Positions 22,655 to 34,776 are shown, numbered from the stretch's first letter. The stretch: DNA of 64,000 nucleotides from Acanthochromis polyacanthus (GCF_021347895.1 NC_067132.1:6928338-6992337), one strand, 5' to 3'. Made by a program: numbers and translations. Notes: generated by a model not told the origin, from the sequence alone.

Positions 22655-24167
22655 CTGTGGTCTGTCAGTGAATGCAGGGTGTGGCTGCAGCCCTGGGGAA
22701 GTAGTTGCATGTGTGTCAGACAGACAGACAGGCTGGGAGCTGCCAGCAGGGATCCTCCATCACTACCAGGGTGTGTAGTTGTATTAGTCATGTGGTGGGA
22801 CAAAGCTTCGGCTTCCTAAGCACGGACTTTCATATATAAAGCTGTGTTATTCTAGTCTGATATTGGTTGAAGAGGTTTTCCTCATAATTGAAAATTGGAC
22901 TACAACAAAATAAAACAGTAACTACTATACTAAAATATATACTGAAAATAGGGCTGGGAGATATGGCCAAAAAATAAAATCTCCATTTTTTTAGTCATCT
23001 TGGACGATTACGATTTTCATCGATTTTTGTTGTTTCTTTGCGCTCTGTTTGCTATGGCTAGTGCTAGCCATAGGGTTGCCACCTTTCAGAAACGAAAATA
23101 AAGGACACCCACCACGACTCCTCGGGGCCACAGTTCAGTAAAATTGAAAAGACATTCACAGATTCAGACTTCTGGCAGTGATTCTGTTGACACTACAGTG
23201 TATCAGAGTGAGGTTATTGAATATTTGTGTCCCTCTTACAGCAGTTTTGCAATTTGCAGACAGTCCCTGTTCACAGCCGGCTGCTCATAGACACCAATGT
23301 TATTTCTGCAACTTGAAAGACATCTACTTTTGATAAAACTGGGCGTGTAGCACAACATCTGCCTTACAACGATGGGAAAGAGGCATCGTTTATGTTTTGA
23401 CAACCTATATCTAATGAGTTATTGATGCTGGAACTCTGAATCTGTGAATATCTTCCCAACTTTACCAAACACGGGGCCACAACCACCCAAGGAGTGGTAT
23501 ATTTAATTTTGAAAAAAGCATTTAGTCAAACTTAAAGCTTTAAGTGCTTTATTAACACAAAACTAAGAGTTTTGTATTGTTTTATCATCATAGGTTCTGT
23601 CTAAAAAGATGTGGCATCATTTTAAACAGTGAAACCATACTAATAAAATGTAATGACCAACCAGTGTATAATACTGGATTCTGCAAAAACTGAATGCAGA
23701 ATACTGGACAAAGAAATTCTCTACAGATATTTTTCCCATCTAAATCTTTTCTTAACACAATGAATGTATTAACTTATTTACGTGTGTATGAATGTATTTA
23801 CTGACTTATTTATTTAGTAATGTTAACATATCAGAGTTCTGAGTGAGTTTTTCTTTAGATAGGCAAAGGCCATTTATTGATCACATATAGGCTATTAAAT
23901 AAATTATATTAAAAAATAAAAAGCATTTAAAATACTATTAAACAACTTAGGCATTTATTGAGTCACTAAAATACTGTAGAGTCTACGGCCACATTAGTCT
24001 GACTATAATCATCCTCTGGTAAATTCACAACCATATACTGATGTCCCTTACCAAAGGGACTTCAGGAGATGATTAGATGATGATAAACTGTCACCTGCTG
24101 GTTGGGTTCTCTCTGTTCTCATGTTTCTTACATGTTGGTCTCCTGATGCTGCCTTACTTCAGCTAGT

Positions 24168-24300
24168 CTATGAGCAACAGAAAACACAGTTTGCCCTGTA
24201 CCTATTGCCAGGGTTCCAGTCTTCCCACTCACGCCTGTGCTTTTGAAAACGTTTTTGCTTCTGTGGAGTTTCGGGTGTAGACATTTTTATACACGCGGGA
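24168..24300 (-). pseudogene. possible second transposase N-terminal fragment
   Basis: Within a minus-strand frame (24168-24482), MSTPETPQKQKRFQKHRREW is followed by EDWNP and YRANCVFCCS. A basic helix, an E/D-W-x pattern and then a C-x2-C start resembles the N-terminus of some hAT-related proteins. The finger is cut off by the stop at 24168. This is a similarity of pattern only; it may belong to a repeat inserted in the surrounding hAT. Confidence 0.35.
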
Positions 24301-24529
24301 GCAGCAGCGTCTGTAACCAGGAAACCCGCGGCAGAACCGGCAAACAGACCTGCTGGACCTCGCATCGGGTCCTCGCTACATAGGTCTAAGGGAGATGAAA
24401 CTGGCTGCCCTAAATATTTCCTGTGTTTTATTTTGTTTATTATGCAGTTTTGATGTGTGTGTGACAGACGTGTATGGGACATTTATGAAAATACGGAACA
24501 ATTAGCGTCCCATATTGAATCAATAAGGT

Positions 24530-24669
24530 AAAAGTGCCCGCAGCTACGGGAGTGCGGCATAGGGTTGCCACCCGTTCCTTAAAAATACGGAATCGTCCTA
24601 TATTTGACTATTAATTGTAGCGTCCCGTATTGATCCCATGCCGCACTCCCGCAGCTGCGGGCACTTTTC
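24530..24669. repeat. long hairpin with 31-base arms
   Basis: AAAAGTGCCCGCAGCTACGG at 24530 continues to GGCAT (24560) and is mirrored by ATGCCGCACTCCCGCAGCTG at 24639, ending CACTTTT. There is one mismatch over 31 bases. The 78-base loop begins AGGGTTGCCACC. No transposase signal is linked to it. Confidence 0.85.
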
Positions 24670-24690
24670 CCATTCTTTAGGATGCCTCTG

Positions 24691-24876
24691 TCAGAGGTGC
24701 TGAAAGAGGTTAGTTGTGCTGCTACTCTTCCTTTTCACAGTACTTTTGCAAACCTTGCACATGACTGTAGTTTGCTCTGTGTCAGTCTTGTCAAAGCCGA
24801 ACCACTTCCATATAATCGATGTAACATGAGGCCCTTTTCTCGCGACCAACTCTTCATCTGCTGTTCTGTCCGCCAT
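24691..24876 (-). pseudogene. ZBED1-like hAT transposase, BED finger only
   Basis: From ATG at 24876 the minus strand encodes MADRTADEELVARKG, then TSIIWKWFGF, then TTVMCKVCKSTV and STTNLFQHL. This is a BED finger: W..F aromatic signature, C-x2-C, then TTNLFxHL; the final His falls beyond the stop. The frame ends at 24691 where a foreign hairpin-bearing segment begins. It would have bound the transposon ends; the dimerisation and catalytic domains are absent. It sits about 200 bases inside the right terminus, the expected place for exon 1 of this transposon. Confidence 0.85.
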
Positions 24877-25143
24877 GACGAGGGTGTGAGTGTTTTGGCG
24901 GAAGGAGATTAGAGGCGGAAGCAAACGCCAGTGCACAAGTTGTGAAAGGCAAAAGAATAATCTGTATTGTTATATATTGAAGCTCGCCTCGATTTTACGA
25001 TTTCGCAAATTTTCAAATCTCCAGGTTTTAAAAATGCGAATTAATCGAATTAATTCGATTTATCGCCCAACCCTAACTGAAAATAAACAATACCCTGAAA
25101 GAAATAATGGATTAATGAGTGTTATATTGACATGAATCCCACA

Positions 25144-25292
25144 GTTTATGTTTCCAGCTAGAATTGTCATTTACCACATTAACAATGTCTGGACTGGATT
25201 TATCATTCATTTCATGTTATATGCATTGAAAAAAATACTTTTCTTTCAAAATTAAGGACATTTCTAAGTGACCCCAGACTTTTGAAGGGTAG
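25144..25292 (+). mobile_element. 3' fragment of Tc1-like MITE
   Basis: The string GTTTCCAGCTAGAATTGTCAT, an (A)n patch and AAGGACATTTCTAAGTGACC, ending ACTTTTGAAGGGTAGT, match the right half of the element at 39235-39586. The left half is absent. Confidence 0.85.
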
Positions 25293-27746
25293 TCTGTCTG
25301 TCTGTCTGTATGAATAAACTTGTCTTAAATAGTAATCCAATGACTAAAATATTATTAGTCCACATGGAAACTTTCTTGAATGTATTTTAATGTTTCCTTT
25401 AACCAGTGGAAACATACAACAAGAGTCCCTAAAATAATTTCTGACTTCTGTTCCTGTAATGAGTTTTAATGATAGGAATGTGCCCTTGTGCTTTCAGCTG
25501 TCACTGTGTTATAAACAACCAAACCAGTACTGCTCCAACACAACAGGACTGACAGACAGAAGGAAAACATTCAGGTAGAGATGCAAAGACAGCGTCATAG
25601 ACATAAATATGCAAATAAAAAGCTGCTCCTACAGCGAACTTTGCTGTTGGATTTTCTAGATTTGTTTGAACAAACACACACTGAGGGGTGGTTTATACAC
25701 TCATAAATTATTCACTGTATAAGGAGCAGACAGGACACAGGCACATTAAAAGCAATGGCAGCGTGGCTGAAGCGTGGAAAAGATAAAGAAGCACTGAATC
25801 TCAAACCACACACAATAGTCTAAAGGATAATTAAATATGAAGTGTCAAGGTCAAACAACATGTCATCTGCAGGAAGTCAGAGTTTATGAAGCTACACTGT
25901 GGCTGCATTTGATGTCTCCTCTTCAGAACGGACAGAAAAAACGGTGTAAAGTATAAAATCAAGGTTCTGTTTGCACTAATTTACAGATACATCCATGTCT
26001 GTCTGCAGCTGTAAACCCTACATGAATGGGAAAGTTATATTCTTCGCGCAGAACATATCTCAGACGAGTTGGCCATGGTGTTGTGTCTATAATGCACGGA
26101 TAAGTGGCTCTGGTCGTCACCAGGGTGTAAACTTTACAACCAGCCATCCAGTCATAGCAGACTGTTTCATGACGAAGACAACAGAGAGCAGAAGAAGTTC
26201 TTCTGTCATGTGAATTAAATGTTAGCATGTCAAATCATTAACTCTCTTTCTAAAGAGTCAGAAACCACCTCATCAAGTGTCAAAACTTAATGACAAATTT
26301 GGAAAAAAGTTATTATAAACAATGCTGTTTAATTTAATTTTTCCTCAATACTGCCTTTTGACCATTTACGATGTTGTACTGATGTTCTGAAGCAGTTTCC
26401 CAGTGTATAAGTGTATAAGCCCTCATTTACTGGAATAAAAATGAAACGCCTCACTACAGGGCACTTTAGGTGATTTCTTCAACCATATTTATAGACAAAC
26501 AACCCTTCAGACACATTAATAATCATGAGCAGTTTAGAGTCTTCAGATATCCTAAATGCAGATCTGTGTAGAGTGCAAGGAAAACCATGCAAACTCCAAC
26601 GTATTCAAATCAACAAACACTAGATGTGTGGCTAAAGTGCTGCAAAGTCATGCAGGCCACATTTTTTGTGCTTGTGCAATGTTTACATTAAACTTGCTCT
26701 CGAAGGTTTAGAAAACTGTGAGTGGAAGGTTTATGACTGCAATGAGGACGATAGGCATAGGAAAAGACTTGGAGGTGGTTAAAAATATATCTGTCCTAAC
26801 ACACTTACAGTCACTGTGCTGACTGACAAAAGAGATGGATCATTCACATAATGAGTCAGTGGCATGAAAACACAAGGCTGGATCAGAGATTCACATGTGT
26901 CAAAGGTTTCCAGTGGAAGGCTGAACGCAGAGTTTAGTCCCAGATGACACAACAACACTCTGGTCCCTGTTACAGTTGATGGAAGACACCGAAAGGAGGA
27001 AATAATGTGCTCAACACGCGTTCATCTGGGGTTGGGTCGCAGCATGGCAATCACAATGCAAACATACCAACGCTCATACACAATTTCACTTAGACAAACT
27101 GAAGTCTTCAATTCCATCAGTCCTGTCTTCTGGATTCAACACCATCAGATGAGGATGATGTGACTCTGATGGAAACAGTGTGATGACGCTCTGGAGTAAA
27201 GAGTAAACAGAGAGTGTGTGTGTCGCATCTTCCTTAAATGTGACTTAAACATGCTCATGAGTGAGTGTGCACTAAAATGTTAGATATGCTGTGTGTACAG
27301 TACATGTAATAAGTGGTTGTATAGAAACTGCATACAGATTGTTCTGGTGTAGTATTAGGTTTATTTAAAACAGGAAACATGCATGTGTGCCTTTGACATG
27401 TGGACCTTATGTAACAACAGCTCTTCTGCATGAAATCCCACATCTAGCAGAATGAAGAGATGAATAATGCAGAGGCCTGGGAGTCGCTAAGAGGTTTCCC
27501 ATGTAACTGGAAAACACACCCACAGTCAGAGCACTGCTTTCCTAATCAGTGGTGATGTAAAACCATGACGGCTTCCAAAATCTGCCGACCAATCACATGC
27601 AGAGCAGAGGACAGAAGAACAAAGGACGGTTTATTGATCGTCTGTTGGGTGTTCAGTTGGAGTCGGAGGTGCTGACAGGTCAAATGAGAGAGAAGGGGGG
27701 CACAAGGAAGAAGAATGACAAGCATGAGATGAAAAAACAATACAAT
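25293..27746. other. unique non-coding DNA
   Basis: A short GTCT run at 25293-25309, then no gene or repeat that I recognise up to the tandem array. Confidence 0.4.
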
Positions 27747-30077
27747 ATTAAAGCTGCAAGCAGCGATGGACGGGTCCTCGCATCCACGCTGGTCGGCGAA
27801 TCCATGCACGTCCACCAGGTGGCGCTGTGACTGAGAGTGTGTGCTGGCCTCTGAATCACATCTGGACCAGAGTTTAATCACACGTAAAATTTCAGCCAGA
27901 TTGGAGCATGTTCAGACCAGTTATATAGCATTTCCTGCCCATCCACCACCAGGTGGCGCTGTAACTCAGAGTGTATTTCAAACAGTGGATGTGATGAGGG
28001 CTGGACTCTGATCACTCATGAAAAGTTTCAGGCTGATTTGATCATGTAGAGGCCAGTTATACAGCATTTATTGTCCCTCCAACAGGTGGCGCTGCAACTG
28101 AGAGTGTCTGTTGGCCTGTAGATGTGATCAGGATTGGATTGTGATCACACATGGAAAGTTTGAGGCAGATTGGTGCATGCAGAGGAGAGTTATACAGCAG
28201 TTGTTGTTTCATGGCGAAGCATCAAAACTCTAATGGTCGCCATGGCCACGCCATTTGGCTTCTGGTTAAACTTTTGATAACTTTTCCAAACCAAGTCCTG
28301 CTGTGTGGACTGACAAAATTTCAGGTCTCCTGGAATTATCCCCAAGGAGGTATTAACTCTCAAAAATGAGAAAAATCATCAAAAATCTCACAATTAATCC
28401 AAGATGGCCGACTTCCTGTTGGGTTTAGGACATGGCTCCAAGAGGCTTTTTTGTGCGTCCTGATGTGCTCTATAAGCTTCCCAAATTTCATGGATGTAGG
28501 TGAAACGTGCTGGGGGGCTGTTTGTTAAAAATACTGTAGGGGGCGCTATAGCATGTGCAGTGCCGAGATGCATACAGTGTTGTTCCTTGGGTCGATGGTG
28601 ATGTGTGTGGTAATTTTTGTGAGCATTGGAGTATTCCTAACCTGTCAGAAAGGGCTTTGTTTTTCATGGCGATATTTGGTTGCTACGGCAACAGCGTTGC
28701 ATGAAATGTCACACCCTTCACAGTGTGTGATTGTCAAGAGGTGAAGACTCGACTGACCAATTTCCAGCATGATATCACCAAGTTTGGGGCCATTGTACCT
28801 GAAAATATAAGGCCTTAAACTTACTATTACCAACAGGTGGCGCTATGACTTTTTCAAAATTTATGAGTGTGGATGTGTTCAGACTGGACCTGGTATCCAG
28901 CATGTGAAGTCTGAGGCAGATAGGATGTTGTTCAGCTGAGATATGAATCGTTAAATTTTCATGGCGAAACATCGAAATTGGTTTGGCCGCCACAGACACG
29001 CCCTTTGATGACAAGTCACCATTTTCACTGGGATGCATCATCAATGTGTTGAGGCTGTTGTCACCGCATTTGAAGTGAATATGATCAACCGGGTAACAAT
29101 AGGGCATGAAAGTGTAAAAGATGTCTATTTCCTGAAACCACAAGGTGGCGCTATGACAGTCAATGAATATCCCTATGTGGATGACATCAGGACAGGACTG
29201 TCATCATACATGTAAAGTTTCAGGCAGATTGGAGCATGTTGAGAAGAATTAGACACCAATTCCTGTTTCATGGCGAAGGATCAGTTGTTTGAGGCTCCGC
29301 CATGGCCACACCTTTTGGCTTCTGGTTGAGTTTTTGATAACTTTTCATCAGAAAGGTCTGGTGCATGTACTGGCCAAATTTCAGTTCTCTCAGACTTATC
29401 CACTAGGAGCTATAAATTTTGACAAATGTACAGCAAATTCAAGATGGCCAACTTCCTGTTGGGTTTAGGGTGTGGCTGTGATTGACTTTTTGGTGTGTCC
29501 TGATGTGGTGCATATGCCCACCAAATATTGTAGCTGTAAATAAAACATTGTGGAAGTTGGCCTAATGACCACTTTTTCAATTTTGCAGGTGGCGCTATAG
29601 AGCCATTTTTCCACACATATGCGCAACTCCCATAAAATATCAAATTTTTCGCCAGTCCTGATGTGCACGCCAAATTTCACGCGTTTTGGAATATGATAAG
29701 GCCGCCAAAAAGGCAATTCATTTCCCGAGGAGCGATTAAGTTTGAAAAATTTACAGCAAATTGAAGATGGCCGACTTCCTGTTGGGTTTAGGGCGTGGCT
29801 GTAATTGACTTTTTGGTGTGTCCGGATGTTCTGCATATGCCCACCAAATATTGTAGCTGTACATGAAACATTGTGGCAGTTGGCCTAATGACTACTTTTT
29901 CAACTTTGCAGGTGGCGCTATAGAGCCATTTTGCCACGCACATGCGCAACTCCCATAAAATATCAAATTTTTCGCCAGTCCTGATGTGCATGCCAAATTT
30001 CACGCGTTTTGGAGTATGATAAGGCCGCCAAAAAGCCAATTTACTTTACGGGAGAAAAAAAAAAAATTAAAATAATA
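27747..30077 (+). repeat. 2.33 kb tandem repeat, unit 1
   Basis: It starts ATTAAAGCTGCAAGCAGCG and ends ...TTTACTTTACGGGAG plus poly-A and AAT. It is non-coding in all frames. It carries eight GGTGGCGC or GGGGGCGC sites, three AAGATGGCC(G/A)ACTTCCTG blocks, three TTTCATGGCGAA blocks and one RFX-like site. Its last third contains two copies of a roughly 320-base subunit (GCGCAACTCCCATAAAATAT at 29625 and 29945). It is a recognisable teleost dispersed repeat whose class I cannot name. Confidence 0.9.
28679..28692 (+). promoter_or_regulatory. RFX X-box-like site in tandem unit (also in units 2 and 3)
   Basis: GTTGCTACGGCAAC is a near-palindrome one base off the X-box consensus GTNRCCNNRGYAAC. 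It is conserved at the equivalent places in units 2 (about 31010) and 3 (about 33346). Occupancy is unknown. Confidence 0.3.
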
Positions 30078-32413
30078 ATTAAAGCTGCAAGCAGCGATGG
30101 ACGGGTCCTCGCATCCACGCTGGTCGGCGAATCCATGCACGTCCACCAGGTGGCGCTGTGACTGAGAGTGTGTGCTGGCCTCTGAATCACATCTGGACCA
30201 GAGTTTAATCACACGTAAAATTTCAGCCAGATTGGAGCATGTTCAGACTAGTTATACAGCATTTCCTGCCCATCCACCACCAGGTGGCGCTGTAACTCAG
30301 AGTGTATTTCAAACAGTGGATGTGATGAGGGCTGGACTCTGATCACTCATGAAAAGTTTCAGGCTGATTTGATCATGTAGAGGCCAGTTATACAGCATTT
30401 ATTGTCCCTCCAACAGGTGGCGCTGCAACTGAGAGTGTCTGTTGGCCTGTAGATGTGATCAGGATTGGATTGTGATCACACATGGAAAGTTTGAGGCAGA
30501 TTGGAGCATGCAGAGGAGAGTTATACAGCAGTTGTTGTTTCATGGCGAAGCATCAAAACTCTAATGGTCGCCATGGCCACGCCATTTGGCTTCTGGTTAA
30601 ACTTTTGATAACTTTTCCAAACCAAGTCCTGCTGTGTGGACCGACAAAATTTCAGGTCTCCTGGAATTATCCCCTAGGAGGTATTAACTCTCAAAAATGA
30701 GAAAAATCATCAAAAATCTCACAATTAATCCAAGATGGCCGACTTCCTGTTGGGTTTAGGACATGGCTCCAAGAGGCTTTTTTGTGCGTCCTGATGTGCT
30801 CTATAAGCCTCCCAAATTTCATGGATGTAGGTGAAACGTGCTGGGGGGGCTGTTTGTTAAAAATACTGTAGGGGGCGCTATAGCATGTGCAGTGCCGAGA
30901 TGCATACAGTGTTGTTCCTTGGGTCAATGGTGATGTGTGTGGTAATTTTTGTGAGCATTGGAGTATTCCTAACCTGTCAGAAAGGGCTTTGTTTTTCATG
31001 GCGATATTTGGTTGCTACGGCAACAGCGTTGCACGAAATGTCACACCCTTCACAGTGTGTGATTGTCAAGAGGTGAAGACTCGACTGACCAATTTCCAGC
31101 ATGATATCACCAAGTTTGGGGCCATTGTACCTGAAAATATAAGGCCTTAAACTTACTATTACCAACAGGTGGCGCTATGACTTTTTCAAAATTTATGAGT
31201 GTGGATGTGTTCAGACTGGACCTGGTATCCAGCATGTGAAGTCTGAGGCAGATAGGATGTTGTTCAGCTGAGATATGAATCGTTAAATTTTCATGGCGAA
31301 ACATCGAAATTGGTTTGGCCGCCACAGACACGCCCTTTGATGACAAGTCACCATTTTCACTGGGATGCATCATCAATGTGTTTAGGCTGTTGTCACTGCA
31401 TTTGAAGTGAATATGATCAACCGGGTAACAATAGGGCATGAAAGTGTAAAAGATGTCTATTTCCTGAAACCACAAGGTGGCGCTATGACTGTCAATGAAT
31501 ATCCCTATGTGGATGACATCAGGACAGGACTGTCATCATACATGTAAAGTTTCAGGCAGATTGGAGCATGTTGAGAAGAATTAGACACCAATTCCTGTTT
31601 CATGGCGAAGGATCAGTTGTTTGAGGCTCCGCCATGGCCACACCTTTTGGCTTCTGGTTGAGTTTTTGATAACTTTTCATCAGAAAGGTCTGGTGCATGT
31701 ACTGGCCAAATTTCAGTTCTCTCAGACTTATCCACTAGGAGCTATAAATTTTGACAAATGTACAGCAAATTCAAGATGGCCAACTTCCTGTTGGGTTTAG
31801 GGTGTGGCTGTGATTGACTTTTTGGTGTGTCCTGATGTGGTGCATATGCCCACCAAATATTGTAGCTGTAAATAAAACATTGTGGAAGTTGGCCTAATGA
31901 CCACTTTTTCAATTTTGCAGGTGGCGCTATAGAGCCATTTTTCCACACATATGCGCAACTCCCATAAAATATCAAATTTTTCGCCAGTCCTGATGTGCAC
32001 GCCAAATTTCACGCGTTTTGGAATATGATAAGGCCGCCAAAAAGGCAATTCATTTCCCGAGGAGCGATTAAGTTTGAAAAATTTACAGCAAATTGAAGAT
32101 GGCCGACTTCCTGTTGGGTGTAGGGCGTGGCTGTAATTGACTTTTTGGTGTGTCCGGATGTTCTGCATATGCCCACCAAATATTGTAGCTGTACATGAAA
32201 CATTGTGGCAGTTGGCCTAATGACTACTTTTTCAACTTTGCAGGTGGCGCTATAGAGCCATTTTGCCACGCACATGCGCAACTCCCATAAAATATCAAAT
32301 TTTTCGCCAGTCCTGATGTGCATGCCAAATTTCACGCGTTTTGGAGTATGATAAGGCCGCCAAAAAGCCAATTTACTTTACGGGAGAAAAAAAAAAAAAA
32401 AATTAAAATAATA
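30078..32413 (+). repeat. 2.33 kb tandem repeat, unit 2
   Basis: Near-identical to unit 1 (2331 bases upstream), joined head to tail at an A-run/AAT tract. It agrees with unit 1 in its first 600 bases and last third, but with unit 3 at several sites in the middle (for example GTCAATGG, GTGTTTAGG and GACTGTCAATG). Confidence 0.92.
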
Positions 32414-34743
32414 ATTAAAGCTGCAAGCAGCGATGGACGGGTCCTCGCATCCACGCTGGTCGTGAATCCACGCACGTCCACCAGGTGGCGCTGTGACTGA
32501 GAGTGTATGTCGGCCTCTGAATCGCATCTGGACCAGAGTCCAATCATACATTTAAAATTTCAGCCAGACTGTAGCATGTTCAGAGCAGTTATAGAGCATT
32601 TCCTGTCTATCCACCAGGTGGCGCTGTAACTCAGAGTGTATTTCACACAGTGGATGTGATGAGGGTTGGACTCTGATCACTCATGAAAAGTTTCAGGCTG
32701 ATTTGATCATGTAGAGGCCAGTTATACAGCATTTACTGTCCCTCCATCAGGTGGCGCTGCGACTGAGAGTGTCTGTTGGCCTGTAGATGTGATCAGGATT
32801 GGATTGTGATCACACATGGAAAGTTTGAGGCAGATTGGAGCATGCAGAGGAGAGTTATACAGCAGTTGATGTTTCATGGCGAAGCATCAAAACGCTGATG
32901 GTCGCCATGGCCACGCCATTTGGCTTCTGGTTAAACTTTTGATAACTTTTCCAAACCAAGTCCTGCTGTGTGGACTGACAAAATTTCAGGTCTCCTGGAA
33001 TTATCCCCTAGGAGGTATTAACTCTCAAAAATGAGAAAAATCATCAAAAATCTCACAATTAATCCAAGATGGCCGACTTCCTGTTGGGTTTAGGACATGG
33101 CTCCAAGAGGCTTTTTTGTGCGTCTTGATGTGCTCTATAAGCCTCCCAAATTTCATGGATGTAGGTGAAACGTGCTGGGGGGGCTGTTTGTTAAAAATAC
33201 TGTAGGGGGCGCTATAGCATGTGCAGTGCCGAGATGCATACAGTGTTGTTCCTTGGGTCAATGGTGATGTGTGTGGTAATTTTTGTGAGCATTGAAGTAT
33301 TCCTAACCTGTCAGAAAGGGCTTTGTTTTTCATGGCGATATTTGGTTGCTACGGCAACAGCGTTACATGAAATGTCACACCCTTCACAGTGTGTGATTGT
33401 CAAGAGGTGAAGACTCGACTGACCAATTTCCAGCATGATATCACCAAGTTTGGGGCCATTGTACCTGAAAATATAAGGCCTTAAACTTACTATTACCAAC
33501 AGGTGGCGCTATGACTTTTTCAAAATTTATGAGTGTGGATGTGTTCAGACTGGACCTGGTATCCAGCATGTGAAGTCTGAGGCAGATAGGATGTTGTTCA
33601 GCTGAGATATGAATCGTTAAATTTTCATGGCGAAACATCGAAATTGGTTTGGCCGCCACAGACACGCCCTTTGATGACAAGTCACCATTTTCACTGGGAT
33701 GCATCATCAATGTGTTTAGGCTGTTGTCACTGCATTTGAAGTGAATATGATCAACTGGGTAACAATAGGGCATGAAAGTGTAAAAGATGTCTATTTCCTG
33801 AAACCACAAGGTGGCGCTATGACTGTCAATGAATATCCCTATGTGGATGACATCAGGACAGGACTGTCATCATACATGTAAAGTTTCAGGCAGATTGGAG
33901 CATGTTGAGAAGAATTAGACACCACTTCCTGTTTCATGGCGAAGGATCAGTTGTTTGAGGCTCCGCCATGGCCACACCTTTTGGCTTCTGGTTGAGTTTT
34001 TGATAACTTTTCATCAGAAAGGTCTGGTGCATGTACTGGCCAAATTTCAGTTCTCTCAGACTTATCCACTAGGAGCTATAAATTTTGACAAATGTACAGC
34101 AAATTCAAGATGGCCGACGTCCTGTTGGGTTTAGGGTGTGGCTGTGATTGAGTTTTTGGTGTGTCCTGATGTGGTGCATATGCCCACCAAATATTGTAGC
34201 TGTAAATAAAACATTGTGGAAGTTGGCCTAATGACCACTGTTTCAATTTTGCAGGTGGCGCTATAGAGCCATTTTTTCACACATATGCGCAACTCCCATA
34301 AAATATCAAACTTTTCGCCAGTCCTGATGTGCACGCCAAATTTCACGCGTTTTGGTTCATGATAAGGCCGCCAAAAAGGCAATTCATTTCCCGAGGAGCG
34401 ATTAAGTTTGAAAAATTTACAGCAAATTGAAGGTGGCCGACTTCCTGTTGGGTTTAGGGCGTGGCTGTAATTGACTTTTTGGTGTGTCCAGATGTTGTGC
34501 ATATGCCCACCAAATATTGTAGCTGTACATGAAACATTGTGGCAGTTGGCCTAATGACTACTTTTTCAAGTTTGCAGGTGGCGCTATAGAGCCATTTTGC
34601 CACGCACATGCGCAACTCCCATAAAATATCAAATTTTTCGCCAGTCCTGATGTGCATGCCAAATTTCACGCGTTTTGGAGTATGATAAGGCCGCCAAAAA
34701 GCCAATTTACTTTACGGGAGAAAAAAAAAAAAAAAAAAAAAAA

Positions 34744-34773
<30 letters not shown>
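32414..34773 (+). repeat. 2.33 kb tandem repeat, unit 3
   Basis: Most diverged in its first 600 bases (GTCGTGAATCCACGC in place of GTCGGCGAATCCATGC) and in its last third (TTTTGGTTCATG). It ends in the longest A-run, about 26 bases, followed by an (AAT)n microsatellite that passes directly into the minisatellite. Confidence 0.92.

Positions 34774-34776
<3 letters not shown>

Larger units (their letters stand above)
22949..25075 (-). mobile_element. hAT transposon (ZBED-type) with exact 8-bp target duplication
   Basis: The ends are TAGGGCTGGGAGATA (left) and TATCGCCCAACCCTA (right), inverted repeats of a common fish hAT. ACTGAAAA flanks both sides exactly (22941-22948 and 25076-25083), the 8-bp duplication expected of hAT. 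A BED-finger start codon on the minus strand lies near the right end (24876). The catalytic region is gone; the interior is a mosaic of other repeats, including a hairpin at 24530-24669 and a TAGGGTTGCCACC-started block from 23070. Confidence 0.92.
27812..34587 (+). promoter_or_regulatory. array of about 24 CTCF-like core motifs
   Basis: CCACCAGGTGGCGCT, which fits every position of the CTCF core consensus CCASYAGRKGGCRS, occurs at 27812, 27946, 30143, 30277, 32478 and 32611. One- or two-mismatch forms in unit 1 are CCAACAGGTGGCGC (28079, 28830), CCACAAGGTGGCGC (29138), ACTGTAGGGGGCGC (about 28534), and weaker TTTGCAGGTGGCGC (about 29582, 29904). They repeat in units 2 and 3. All point the same way. 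The motif is seen; binding is inference. Confidence 0.55.

Noticed and set aside
28679..33360. CRISPR-like regular repeats
   Set aside because: Vertebrate tandem repeat with 2.33 kb period; no short repeat/spacer pattern.
27597..34502. Many 60-120 codon frames repeated every 2.33 kb
   Set aside because: Identical because the DNA is a tandem repeat; no domains, and frames differ between units where indels occur.
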